A stretch of 64,000 nt of DNA. Source: Anaerolineae bacterium. GTDB taxonomy: Bacteria; Chloroflexota; Anaerolineae; Promineifilales; Promineifilaceae. The stretch spans positions 1 through 64,000 of the forward strand of contig JAHDWK010000010.1 of the NCBI GenBank assembly GCA_023382655.1, in the 5' to 3' direction. Positions 27,201 through 34,552 of the stretch are shown here, piece by piece. The notes beneath the pieces are model-generated. The model saw nothing but the letters and a program-made list of their open reading frames with translations, searched no databases and was not told the origin of the DNA. Positions within the stretch are counted from its first letter, which is position 1, and every line of letters begins with the position of its first letter. The position numbers and the translations under genes were made by a program.

Positions 27201-27449
27201 TTTGTGTACATCATGCAGTAACCCGGCAGCCAGCACCGGAGCAGGGGCGTGCCAGTGGGCGAGTCGGCTGGCGACGGCCGTGACGTGTTCGACATACAGG
27301 CTGCCATCTTGCCGATGGAAACCGGCGTGTGCCTGTGCTGCCAGGGCATAAGCCTGGGCTACTGTTTGCTGTTCAGATACGGGCAAATAAGGGGAAATGA
27401 GAGAGGAAAGGGATGGGGGAAGAGGGACGGCCGTAGGTGTGGTTGCCAT
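24198..27449 (-). CDS. RelA/SpoT-like protein fused to a C-terminal STAND ATPase
   Basis: About 1083 residues. Order: HD hydrolase-like domain (about 45-200; YVEHVTAVASRLAH, GLLHDVHKE, IKIADKLHNFES); pseudo-synthetase (about 225-380; SRHRSLFDMHRL, IWDYIAAPRPNGYRGLHTRV); TGS (about 395-450; GVLTPIGDFISLPVEATPVD); zinc-finger-like part (LAGCCRPAPPDSIVGYVTKG); ACT (LALDRPGLVRDVSQVVADA). After about residue 720 a complete ATPase follows: GFYGRRRELRELIN, Walker A LWGARRIGKTSLL, Walker B IVLIIDEFQLL. RSH proteins set (p)ppGpp levels, but here the VEDT box is HKE and the synthetase EIQIRT box is PVVIRD. Catalysis may be lost and the RSH half may act as a sensor. The ATG at 27449 lacks a clear ribosome site; a GTG at 27485 is the alternative. 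Confidence 0.85.
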   Translation of the reverse strand: MATTPTAVPLPPSLSSLISPYLPVSEQQTVAQAYALAAQAHAGFHRQDGSLYVEHVTAVASRLAHWHAPAPVLAAGLLHDVHKEKYAAGVTLTEVTAVLGPEVAQLVENISRLGRLGAPYTADYPDSAQERMAQVADQLPWVALMLQRSPLAIVIKIADKLHNFESLAVLPVARQSSFANGVMSIFAPFAERLGMRIAKRELEDHAFAILQPAMFATLQRRYPEAARQAAAQPIIVQIQAAFAAQSLPVQLFSRHRSLFDMHRLEATTQKEIPLHLADPIIVICPDIAACYRALGVVHALWPPQPGQIWDYIAAPRPNGYRGLHTRVHLDEGEWLPVVIRDRHMDVAADFGITAVWRGVSIELQSAFPAWQEPPAGKIGVLTPIGDFISLPVEATPVDFAYAIHMGLGHQCTAALINGKQATLDQPLANGDVVRILTGAANVGPAPEWLAFVKTARARSAIRRWLKAQKPQHAAESGWQQVDEALRPAGLTLSAPLVMNRLTAVAQQLGFESRDALFLAAGLNQVDLGRVVRLMQETAESGHDPAPLHATIVSLAEADMSQRLAGCCRPAPPDSIVGYVTKGGVLSIHRANCYKVRRLGPLIQAEWPLIDSQPRAEIQLLALDRPGLVRDVSQVVADADINMTSFYADRLADGAARIVLGLGEIPRWRLDRLVAQLESIEQVRQVERRAPTLSGQPMHDSVLARHFDNPYTLRPVSGAGFYGRRRELRELINNLRDVRPGEAVLLWGARRIGKTSLLLEFQQRVMASQDYVLVFLDMQRLSGRSTTIFIRDILRAVAQAIGHPEVTPRINRLRRDPLGYFRSFLDNNPHLRDKQIVLIIDEFQLLPHLTEEEVSLADINLAFRSLIQHRGGLSIIFSGGGVLDSLLSQPDASFMLEVARYQKVDCLDEPAARQLIVEPSQRVAYTPTAVDNLLALTSRHPYYLQWLCGELMSRADREERQVIADEHVERLLVEWLPDQGEQFFNHLWGSSAGLTRPQQFLSKLTLVTLAGGADETMPLAEMESTLSGVLVDTPRLWYVLQDLAQMDTVITVGERYAIKMPLFRRWLQANYTVDRVLKERTRAS

Positions 27450-27527
27450 GCAGCCAGTATACGCCGTAGCCGTCGTATTGTCCACATAACGACGTTTTTA
27501 ACGGCCGTTTGTCGGTGTTGGGAGCGT

Positions 27528-27573
27528 GAACCGTAACCCGTGATCCGTAATCGGATAACGGATTACGAACTAA
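27528..27573. repeat. CCGTAATC-type iterated repeat
   Basis: GTAACCCGTGATCCGTAATC followed by complementary GGATAACGGATTACG units between the RSH-fusion gene and the small Cys protein gene. Same unit type as 6973-7050, 11978-12022 and 37056-37129. Confidence 0.65.
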
Positions 27574-27797
27574 CGGACATAGAGACGGCCGTCGTGCCCC
27601 GTTTCGGCCCAGGCGCAGGGGTTCTCCAGATGGCCGCACTGATAACCGGCGGAGCATTTGCGCAAAAGCACCCGGTAGGACTCACCAGAGCCATCCTGAA
27701 AACCGGTGGGGTAGACGCGCTTTTCCATCAACTCCACTTCTCTACCGACGATCTCACAATTCTTCGTACCTAATTTGACCCATTTTTCTACGGACAT
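27570..27797 (-). CDS. Small four-cysteine protein
   Basis: 75 residues starting MSVEKWVKLGTKNCEIVGRE. Four Cys (NCE; KCSAGYQCGHLENPC) suggest a zinc or disulphide knot. No family is recognised. A longer frame exists upstream, but the ATG at 27797 has GAGGA eight bases upstream. The C-terminal YVR-stop abuts an iterated repeat. It sits between the globin and the RSH-fusion gene on the same strand. Confidence 0.6.
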   Translation of the reverse strand: MSVEKWVKLGTKNCEIVGREVELMEKRVYPTGFQDGSGESYRVLLRKCSAGYQCGHLENPCAWAETGHDGRLYVR

Positions 27798-27852
27798 AGT
27801 GTCTATCCTCACCTTATCCTGTCTAGAAAGTTTCTCTACAGTTACCATCCTC

Positions 27853-27893
27853 CCCTCACCCCAACCCTTTCCTTCAGGGGGTCGGGGTGAGGG
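27853..27893. repeat. CCCTCACCCC hairpin
   Basis: 10-bp perfect arms (CCCTCACCCC / GGGGTGAGGG) around a 21-base loop, downstream of the globin gene on the minus strand. I recall similar CCCTCACCCC-type repeats from many bacterial intergenic regions. Confidence 0.55.
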
Positions 27894-27974
27894 TGCGTCA
27901 ATTTATGCCACAGATCATAGGCACATCAGGCAGCAGACAAAAGTGAAGAACGGCATAACAAGGTAAAACAAACG

Positions 27975-28409
27975 TCATACAGCTTCAACAGGCAACAATT
28001 CCATTTGCGCGGCGGCTTCCTGCATTACACCGGCTAACAGCGTGTAAGCGGCCGCCCACGCGGTCGCCACATCGGGTGTAAACTGTTCACCCAACCCTTG
28101 GGCCAATGTCCAAAGCAGGGCAGCGCCGACTGTTTTGTAATGAGCATCCTGCACGCCGTAACCGGCGTGCCGTTTGCCCAATGCCTGCACCGCCGGCAAG
28201 ATGGTCTGCGGGCGATCCAGACCGGCCACGACAAAGGCGAGCGCGGTCATCAGTTTTTGCTTTTGCTCGCTCAGATCACCCTTAAAATAAGGGCGTAAGG
28301 TAGGGTCGAGTTCAAAAAGACGGCCGTAAAACAACGTCGCCGCCACATCCGCAATTGGCTTTACCTGGGCAAAACTATCCTGTACATATTGAATTTGTAA
28401 CTGGTTCAC
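27975..28409 (-). CDS. Single-domain bacterial haemoglobin (globin)
   Basis: 144 residues, cytosolic haem protein that binds O2 or NO. The globin fold is clear: VQDSFAQVKPIADVAATLFYGRLFELDP, FKGDLSEQKQKLMTALAFVVAGL, and the proximal His region GKRHAGYGVQDAHY with the His before AGYGV. No reductase domain is attached. GTG start at 28409 with AGGAGA about nine bases upstream. A role in NO or oxygen handling is the usual family expectation. Confidence 0.88.
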   Translation of the reverse strand: MNQLQIQYVQDSFAQVKPIADVAATLFYGRLFELDPTLRPYFKGDLSEQKQKLMTALAFVVAGLDRPQTILPAVQALGKRHAGYGVQDAHYKTVGAALLWTLAQGLGEQFTPDVATAWAAAYTLLAGVMQEAAAQMELLPVEAV

Positions 28410-28442
28410 GTGTGTTTTTCTCCTGTCTTATGTGTTGTGTTA

Positions 28443-28468
28443 GTGAGCCATCTGCACAGATGGCTCAC
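28443..28468. repeat. 12-bp-arm hairpin between FG-GAP and globin genes
   Basis: GTGAGCCATCTG-CA-CAGATGGCTCAC, a perfect inverted repeat with a two-base centre, nine bases past the FG-GAP gene stop. No T-run, so the terminator role is uncertain. Confidence 0.55.
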
Positions 28469-28477
28469 CCTGTTTAA

Positions 28478-30238
28478 CTACGGCAATCGGGAACCAAAAC
28501 CATCCGATACTTCCGGCGCACCGGCCAACCCGTTGTAGCCCTGATACCAGTACTGGTTATCGGCTTGCTGCACGCCACTGGCGTTGCTGTGGAAAACAAA
28601 CACCGAGCCAACATTGTCCACCGTCAGTTCGACGGGATCATCGTGATGCGCGCCCACTACCAGGTCAGCATAGCCATCGCCATTAAAGTCAGCGGCCGTC
28701 ACAGCCATACCAAACTCATCCAACGCTTCCGGGTTCACCGGGTCATAGATGATGTCGTCGCCATCTCCCGTGATACCAGCGGTGCTGCCATGCAGAATGT
28801 GCGTGGAGCCGATGGCAATGTCGTACAATTTGTCACCGGGCACCCCTATCGCCAGGTCAGCATAACCATCGCTGTTGAAGTCAGCAGCGGTCAGTTTCCA
28901 GCCAAACCACTCCTCCGACATCGCTTCACTGTTCAGTGCGTCCAAACCCTGGTGCCAGATGGGCGCGCCAGTGGCGGGGTCCAATCCGCCAGCAGCCCCA
29001 TAGACGATATTGACCGCCCCGGCGTAGGGAATGAGGTCGTCGCCGGAGCCATGTGCTTCATACGGGACGCCAATAACCAGCTCATCATAGCCATCCCCAT
29101 CAAAGTCTCCGGCTGTCAACGAATAACCGAAGTAATCATTTGTCTCCTGCAAATTGTCCACGCCCGGCGTGTTGGCCGAGATTTGCTGCGGCTGTCTGAC
29201 AAAACTGCCCTCGTCCAGGAAAGCGTCGGCCGTGCCATAAAAAATTTGCACATTGCCGGCGTTATCCAGCCCATCGGCAAAATCTTCATACGGGATGCCC
29301 ACAGCCAGGTCATCATAGCCGTCGCCGTCAAAATCGCCAACGGTGAGGGTATGCCCAAAGTTGTCATAGGGTTCAGCCGTGCCAAAAAACGGGTCGGTAT
29401 CTTCGGTGAGAAACTCATTTAACCCGCCGATGGCGCTTTGCAAACCGTTTGTAGAACCAAAGATGATGTGGACGGCCCCGGCGCGTTCCATGCCATTGAC
29501 CATCTCACCAGGGAGGCTTACAGCTAAATCGGCGTAACCATCACCATCAAAATCACCGGCAGCCAGGGCATAACCATATAGGTCACCGGCGGCGCTGGGG
29601 CTGACCAGGCTGTCATCTTGAGTCCATAGTTGTGTGTCGGTGAGGGTGAGGCCAACGGCCGTGCCATACAGCACCTGCACCGCCCCCGCCTCCTCATACC
29701 CATTCACCACTGAACCCGGCACGCCAATCGCCAGATCGTCGTAACCGTCACTGTTAAAATCGCCCATAGCCAGGGCCGCGCCAAAGCGGTCGTCATCGGC
29801 AATCGCCATTTGATCCAGACCGGTGATGCCCCGGTGCCATAGCTGGTCGTCTACGGCCGCTTGCGCCGCCAACGCCACCAGCCCGTCGGCCGTGCCATAA
29901 ATGACATGCACCGCCCCCGCGTCTTCGTAGGTAGCTCCGTCCGTCACATCTTCACGCGGGACGCCCACAACTAAATCGGCATAGCCGTCACCGTTAAAGT
30001 CCGGGAAGGCGGTTGGCCGGGCGCAGACATCGGGACGACCATTGACGCTGCTGGCGGTTGTGGGGGACGCGGCCGATCCTTCTGTAATCAACGGCAGGAA
30101 CACCTGAAAGCAATGTCCACCGGTAACTGACAGGGGATTAGCGGCGGCGGAGTGCGACGGCCGTAACCAGACAACCGCACCGGCCGCCAACACCAGCAGC
30201 AGCCATAAAGAAATAAAGCGCATGATTCGTTTTTGCAT
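28478..30238 (-). CDS. Secreted FG-GAP (integrin-alpha-like beta-propeller) protein
   Basis: 586 residues with an N-terminal signal peptide (MRFISLWLLLVLAAGAVVWL). At least seven FG-GAP repeats of about 65 residues follow, each with a calcium-loop motif such as DFNGDGYADLVVGVP, DFDGDGYDDLAVGIP and DFNSDGYADLAIGVP, and a linking AGAVHIIYG-type strand. This forms a seven-bladed propeller used for extracellular binding in this fold. No anchor is seen after the last repeat, so it is probably released or loosely attached. AAGGAG lies nine bases upstream of the ATG. Confidence 0.85.
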   Translation of the reverse strand: MQKRIMRFISLWLLLVLAAGAVVWLRPSHSAAANPLSVTGGHCFQVFLPLITEGSAASPTTASSVNGRPDVCARPTAFPDFNGDGYADLVVGVPREDVTDGATYEDAGAVHVIYGTADGLVALAAQAAVDDQLWHRGITGLDQMAIADDDRFGAALAMGDFNSDGYDDLAIGVPGSVVNGYEEAGAVQVLYGTAVGLTLTDTQLWTQDDSLVSPSAAGDLYGYALAAGDFDGDGYADLAVSLPGEMVNGMERAGAVHIIFGSTNGLQSAIGGLNEFLTEDTDPFFGTAEPYDNFGHTLTVGDFDGDGYDDLAVGIPYEDFADGLDNAGNVQIFYGTADAFLDEGSFVRQPQQISANTPGVDNLQETNDYFGYSLTAGDFDGDGYDELVIGVPYEAHGSGDDLIPYAGAVNIVYGAAGGLDPATGAPIWHQGLDALNSEAMSEEWFGWKLTAADFNSDGYADLAIGVPGDKLYDIAIGSTHILHGSTAGITGDGDDIIYDPVNPEALDEFGMAVTAADFNGDGYADLVVGAHHDDPVELTVDNVGSVFVFHSNASGVQQADNQYWYQGYNGLAGAPEVSDGFGSRLP

Positions 30239-30370
30239 TTGAAACCAAACTCCTTTTGAGGTAAATAAATCGTTTGCGAACTACCTGAGGAGTGTAAGGT
30301 TTTCAGGGGGGAGATTAGTCCAGAAAACGGCCGTTTCAGTCTAAACATTGGCCCTCTTGCCAGACCAGAA

Positions 30371-30408
30371 GCAAAAAGGCCGCCTGTTCCCCAGAAACAG
30401 GCGGCCTT
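30371..30408 (-). terminator. Rho-independent terminator after the secreted protein gene
   Basis: On the minus strand a 13-bp stem (AAGGCCGCCTGTT / AACAGGCGGCCTT) with a 7-base loop is followed by TTTTTGC. It lies 35 bases past the stop codon at 30444. Confidence 0.85.
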
Positions 30409-30443
30409 GCCCGGTGTGTATTGTCAGTTACGGTTGGCGCGGA

Positions 30444-31262
30444 TTAACCCGTGCCATAACAGCCAGGGTCTAAACTCAGATCCTCCAGCGTGCCATGCAG
30501 CGATTCACCCGTTAACGGCGAATAACCAATGTACAAAATGGTCGCGTCGTTAGAGACAGCCAGGTCGGCCACCGGGCCGGCGCCCGTGCCAGGGTTGACC
30601 CCATTAGCCATAAAGTCGGCTTGATGCCAATCGCCCACTGCGAAGTAGGTGGCCTGCAATACATTAGGCAGGGCGCTGGCAATAAACGGGTTACTTTGGG
30701 CAGTTTCTTTACCCACTGTAAATAATAGGGAAGACAGCGGGGTGGTACTGAAAGCGGGTACCGGCGCCGCCAGAGCCATATCCATTGCCCCAAGAGGCGT
30801 CACGCGGGATGCCAGCGGATTTTGCCGGTCGCTCCCGGTTATATTGGGGTTCAGCGACACATCGGCCGTCATGATTGGATTACCTTTACAATCACAATTG
30901 GGAGTGGGGGTGTGACGGCCGTCGGTCATCTGCCGCACTATCCCCCGTACCGAAGGCATATCACAACGAATGTTACCCGTGCCATCAAACACGGCCGTGT
31001 CATTCACCAACAACACGCCGCCATCCCGCACACACGTCAATTGCCGCGCTTCTTCAGCAAACAAAACCCAACCCCCACCCGTATCCCGCTCCACCGTTAC
31101 CGTCAGCAAAGCATTGGGGGTATTGCCCACAAAATCCACATCCACCACCCACGTGCTGCGCCACTCGGTTGCGGCTGCGGCCGGCGACGCTGAAAGCACC
31201 AGCCCGGCAAACAGAAAACTAACGAGTAACACCATGCCTATCAATCTTTTACCGTTCAACAT
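30444..31262 (-). CDS. Secreted protein of unknown function
   Basis: 272 residues. A clear signal peptide (LIGMVLLVSFLFAGLVLSASPAAAA-type) is followed by a beta-rich mature part (WVVDVDFVGNTPNALLTVTV) with several Cys (LTCVRDGG, IRCDMP, NCDCKG, PGCYGTG). No family is recognised. AAGGAGA precedes the ATG, and a strong terminator follows the stop. The gene is divergent from the STAND-TPR regulator at 31393, which is therefore a candidate regulator. Confidence 0.7.
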   Translation of the reverse strand: MLNGKRLIGMVLLVSFLFAGLVLSASPAAAATEWRSTWVVDVDFVGNTPNALLTVTVERDTGGGWVLFAEEARQLTCVRDGGVLLVNDTAVFDGTGNIRCDMPSVRGIVRQMTDGRHTPTPNCDCKGNPIMTADVSLNPNITGSDRQNPLASRVTPLGAMDMALAAPVPAFSTTPLSSLLFTVGKETAQSNPFIASALPNVLQATYFAVGDWHQADFMANGVNPGTGAGPVADLAVSNDATILYIGYSPLTGESLHGTLEDLSLDPGCYGTG

Positions 31263-31392
31263 TCTTAAATCTCCTTTATGGTCAGGCGAATTTGACCAGT
31301 TTGGTATAAAATCGGTATGCTTTTAATCTGACCGACAGCATATTCCTTTTTCACAAAAAACAAGTCTAAATTTTCAACCTTTCAGTCTAACT

Positions 31393-34074
31393 ATGCCTCA
31401 ACCAACCAGGAAACCCACCCACGCCATTAGTTACATTGAACAGGTGCGGCAGGCGTTAAACCGGCTGCACGAATCCGACTGGCTGGGGCAAAATTCCCCT
31501 CTGGCCGCCCCCTATTTTTTGGGGGCTACCCAGGCAAGCGGTGGGCAGGCGTTACAGGCCGCTTTGTTGGCCGCCGCCACCGCGCTCTGGCCTGGTGCTC
31601 TGCCACCTGACCGTGATACCTTGCTGACAATTGTGAATGAAGACCGGCTGGCACGGGGGCATAAGGGGCCGCATTACCTCTTTTTTCTGCTGGAACTGCG
31701 CTACTTTCGCCGTTATTTTGAACCACATGTCCAGCCCCGCGCCGATAATGACCTGGCTGTTTGCGAATTTCTGAACATCAGCCGCGCCTCCTATTTCAAT
31801 CACCTCAAAGTGGCGCAGGAGGCGTTGGGGCAGAAATTGCTGGATGTGGTGCGGCCAACCTTGCGGTTGGAACGGCCGTTGCAAATCCAAACCCACCTGG
31901 TTAATCGCGCAGAGTTTATCGCCCGTTGCCTGGCCGACTTGCAAATGGGACGCTCGGTGGCCCTGTCCGGGGCCGGCGGCGTGGGCAAAACCACCTGCGC
32001 CGCTACCCTGGCCCAGAAATGGCCGCACCAGCCCGTTTTTTGGTACACCTTGCGCCCCGCCTTCAACGACCGGCTCGATTCCCTGCTCTTTTCGTTGGGG
32101 TATTACCTGCACCAGCAGGGCGCTTCCGGGTTGTGGCAGCAGCTTATTGCCGACAACGGCCGTGTGGAAAACCCCGATCTGGCGCTGGCCCAGGTACGCG
32201 GCGACCTGCAACAATTACCCTCCCCCCCGCTCATCTGCCTGGATGAAATTGACGCCATCTTTGCCGAAACAGACCTGCAAACAACCAGCCAACTGCAAAT
32301 CCGCGAATTTGTACACAGCCTGTGCCAGTTCACGCCCCTGTTGCTCATTGGGCTGCGCCCGCCGCCTCTGGCCGTAGCCCACCACCCGATGGTCGGCATG
32401 ACTCTGGACGAAACGGCCGTCTTCCTGGCCGCCGCCGATCTCACCATACCTACTGAGGCATTGGCCCAGGTACATGCCTTCACCGGCGGCAATTTGCGGC
32501 TGCTGCATTTGTGTATCGCACTGCACAAAGCGGGCATACCCCTGGCCGAGGCCAGCGCCCAATTCCCCCATGCGCCCGCTGTGCAAACCCTGTGGGGGCG
32601 GTTATGGCAGCGCTTATTGTCTGACGAGCGCGAATTTTTGCAGCGCTTATGTGTCTTTCGCAGCCCCGCGCCGCTGGATGCCTGGGATGAGCCAGATGTG
32701 CTGGCCCGTTTGCAGCAGCAGCGATTGGTGCAGCAAGATGGTGGTGGGGGTATTGCCGTTATTCCGCTGGTGCGCGAATTGTTATATGCCGATGGGCAGC
32801 GATTTCCCATTGCCCGGCGCGAGCAATATCATCTGGCCGCCGCCGAGATACGTCTGGCGCGGGGTGAATTCACGGCCGCCGCCCATAACTACCACCTGGC
32901 GGGTGAAAACGCCCTGGCCGTTCAGGTCTGGTTTGCGCAGCGGCAGCATGAAGTGAGCCGGGGATATGCCAGCGCGGCGCTGCACCTGTTCCAGCAAATT
33001 TCGGGGCGCGGACTGGCGCAGCCAGAGCAAGAGGCATTGGCCCTGCTCCAGGCGGAGCTTTTCCAGCTACACGGTGATCCCGAAGCCGGTTTGGCGGCGC
33101 TGCGTGAACTGTCCTGGGAGGTGGAAAGTGAAACGGCCGGGCGCGCCGCCCTGCTGCGTGGTTCATTTTATAATGCCCTCGGCTACCCCCACCGGGCATT
33201 AGCCCTTTACGAAGAAGGGATGAACCTGACCGCCAGCCTGCTCAACCAGATGGTACATTTGCATTACCAGCGGGGCGTCACCCACATTCAACAGCGTGAC
33301 CTGGATGCCGCCTGGCAAGAAGCCCAACTGGCGCAATATGAAGCGGCCCATTTGCAGGCCATTGTCACCGAGGAACGAGGCGCTTATCAAGAAGCGGTGG
33401 CCTATTACGAGCAGGCGCTGGCCTATGCCCAGGCCGCCGGTTTTGAGCAAGGTCTGGCGCGTACGCATCGTGAACTGTCCAAAATGTGGGGGCGGATGGC
33501 CCAACTGGACAAGGCGCTGCATCACGGCGCCGCAGCATCACGCACGTTTGGGCACATGGGCGACCGGCTGAGCCAGGAAAAGATGAACAGTTCGCTGGCG
33601 GCGCATTATTTCCAGGCCGGCCGTTTTGCCGAGGCGATTCAGATTGCCGTACCCACCGTCGCTTTTTTTGAAGGAGTGAATATACCCTATTGGACGGCCG
33701 TGACCGCCTCTACCCTGGCCGAAGCCTACTATGAAACGGGGCAGTTGGCCGAAGCCACGGCTACGGCTCACAAAGTGTTGGCGTTGGCAGAGCCACATAC
33801 ACAACCCTATGCTTATTACACGCTGGGGCTGGTGATGCGGGCATCCGGGGATTCTGCGCAATCAGAAGGTTATTTTCGCCAGAGCCAACAGGTGGCCGCA
33901 GAAAACGGCGACCGTTATCTGGAGGCATATGCCTGGCGGGTTTTAGGAGAACTGCTACAAAACCGGGGAAAAGAGGAGGACGGCCGTGCGGCCATCCAGG
34001 CCGCCCTACATCAATTTGAAACCTTAGGCATGAGCCAGGAAGCGGCCGCTACCCGCCAACTCCTTTCGCCCTGA
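31393..34074 (+). CDS. STAND NTPase - TPR regulator with N-terminal helix-turn-helix-like region
   Basis: 893 residues. The N-terminal part (about 1-165) is helical and contains FLNISRASYFNHLKVAQEAL, which could be a DNA-binding helix-turn-helix. The NTPase has Walker A LSGAGGVGKTTCAATLA and Walker B PLICLDEIDAIF, with a sensor-like LLIGLRPP. From about 470 on come TPR-like helical repeats (ALALYEEGMNL, EAVAYYEQALAYAQAAG, AEATATAHKVLALAE). This is the STAND switch layout: ligand binding at the TPR part would change nucleotide state. No ribosome site is visible before the ATG. It is divergent from the secreted protein gene. Confidence 0.8.
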   Translation: MPQPTRKPTHAISYIEQVRQALNRLHESDWLGQNSPLAAPYFLGATQASGGQALQAALLAAATALWPGALPPDRDTLLTIVNEDRLARGHKGPHYLFFLLELRYFRRYFEPHVQPRADNDLAVCEFLNISRASYFNHLKVAQEALGQKLLDVVRPTLRLERPLQIQTHLVNRAEFIARCLADLQMGRSVALSGAGGVGKTTCAATLAQKWPHQPVFWYTLRPAFNDRLDSLLFSLGYYLHQQGASGLWQQLIADNGRVENPDLALAQVRGDLQQLPSPPLICLDEIDAIFAETDLQTTSQLQIREFVHSLCQFTPLLLIGLRPPPLAVAHHPMVGMTLDETAVFLAAADLTIPTEALAQVHAFTGGNLRLLHLCIALHKAGIPLAEASAQFPHAPAVQTLWGRLWQRLLSDEREFLQRLCVFRSPAPLDAWDEPDVLARLQQQRLVQQDGGGGIAVIPLVRELLYADGQRFPIARREQYHLAAAEIRLARGEFTAAAHNYHLAGENALAVQVWFAQRQHEVSRGYASAALHLFQQISGRGLAQPEQEALALLQAELFQLHGDPEAGLAALRELSWEVESETAGRAALLRGSFYNALGYPHRALALYEEGMNLTASLLNQMVHLHYQRGVTHIQQRDLDAAWQEAQLAQYEAAHLQAIVTEERGAYQEAVAYYEQALAYAQAAGFEQGLARTHRELSKMWGRMAQLDKALHHGAAASRTFGHMGDRLSQEKMNSSLAAHYFQAGRFAEAIQIAVPTVAFFEGVNIPYWTAVTASTLAEAYYETGQLAEATATAHKVLALAEPHTQPYAYYTLGLVMRASGDSAQSEGYFRQSQQVAAENGDRYLEAYAWRVLGELLQNRGKEEDGRAAIQAALHQFETLGMSQEAAATRQLLSP

Positions 34075-34084
34075 CAATCCTCAC

Positions 34085-34522
34085 TTATTCGCCTTCGAGA
34101 AGCCAGCCGACATACACGATTTTCCACGCACCGTCGTGCTTCTCTAAAATGCGTGTCTCCCGGCTTAATCCGGGCATGTCCATCACCAAATCACCTGTGT
34201 CCTGACCATACTGATCAAACGTTACCCAGGCCATGTTCCCCTCAACGCGGAGGTTCACATTCTCCCGGCGCACATTCAGAGCAGTGGGATTTGGTTCAGG
34301 ATTTTCCACCATTGTTGTTTTCACCCGGTCACTGAGCGCCTGCCAACCTTCTGTCACGGTGATGCCGCCACTGGCCCACCAACCCACCCTGCGGATATAC
34401 GGCGTCTGGCGCCAGCACTGTGCCCAGGCCGCAAAATCCTTATTCCAAAAGGCCACCGATTCAGCGGCGATGACCTGCATAATAGCTGTGGTTTCATTCT
34501 GTTGTTCGCTCTGATTCATCAT
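34085..34522 (-). CDS. SnoaL/NTF2-like (DUF4440-type) protein
   Basis: About 145 residues. The cone-shaped NTF2 fold is suggested by IMQVIAAESVAFWNKDFAAWAQCW, a middle helix and the strand pattern NVNLRVEGNMAWVTFDQYG, ETRILEKHDGAWKIVYVGW. Proteins of this class bind or convert small hydrophobic molecules or serve as accessory domains; the role here is unknown. Start at the ATG at 34522 with GGAG six bases upstream. It converges with the STAND-TPR gene, leaving 10 bases between the ends. Confidence 0.75.
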   Translation of the reverse strand: MMNQSEQQNETTAIMQVIAAESVAFWNKDFAAWAQCWRQTPYIRRVGWWASGGITVTEGWQALSDRVKTTMVENPEPNPTALNVRRENVNLRVEGNMAWVTFDQYGQDTGDLVMDMPGLSRETRILEKHDGAWKIVYVGWLLEGE

Positions 34523-34552
34523 AGTAATCTCCGTCAGGCTATTCATACGTTA

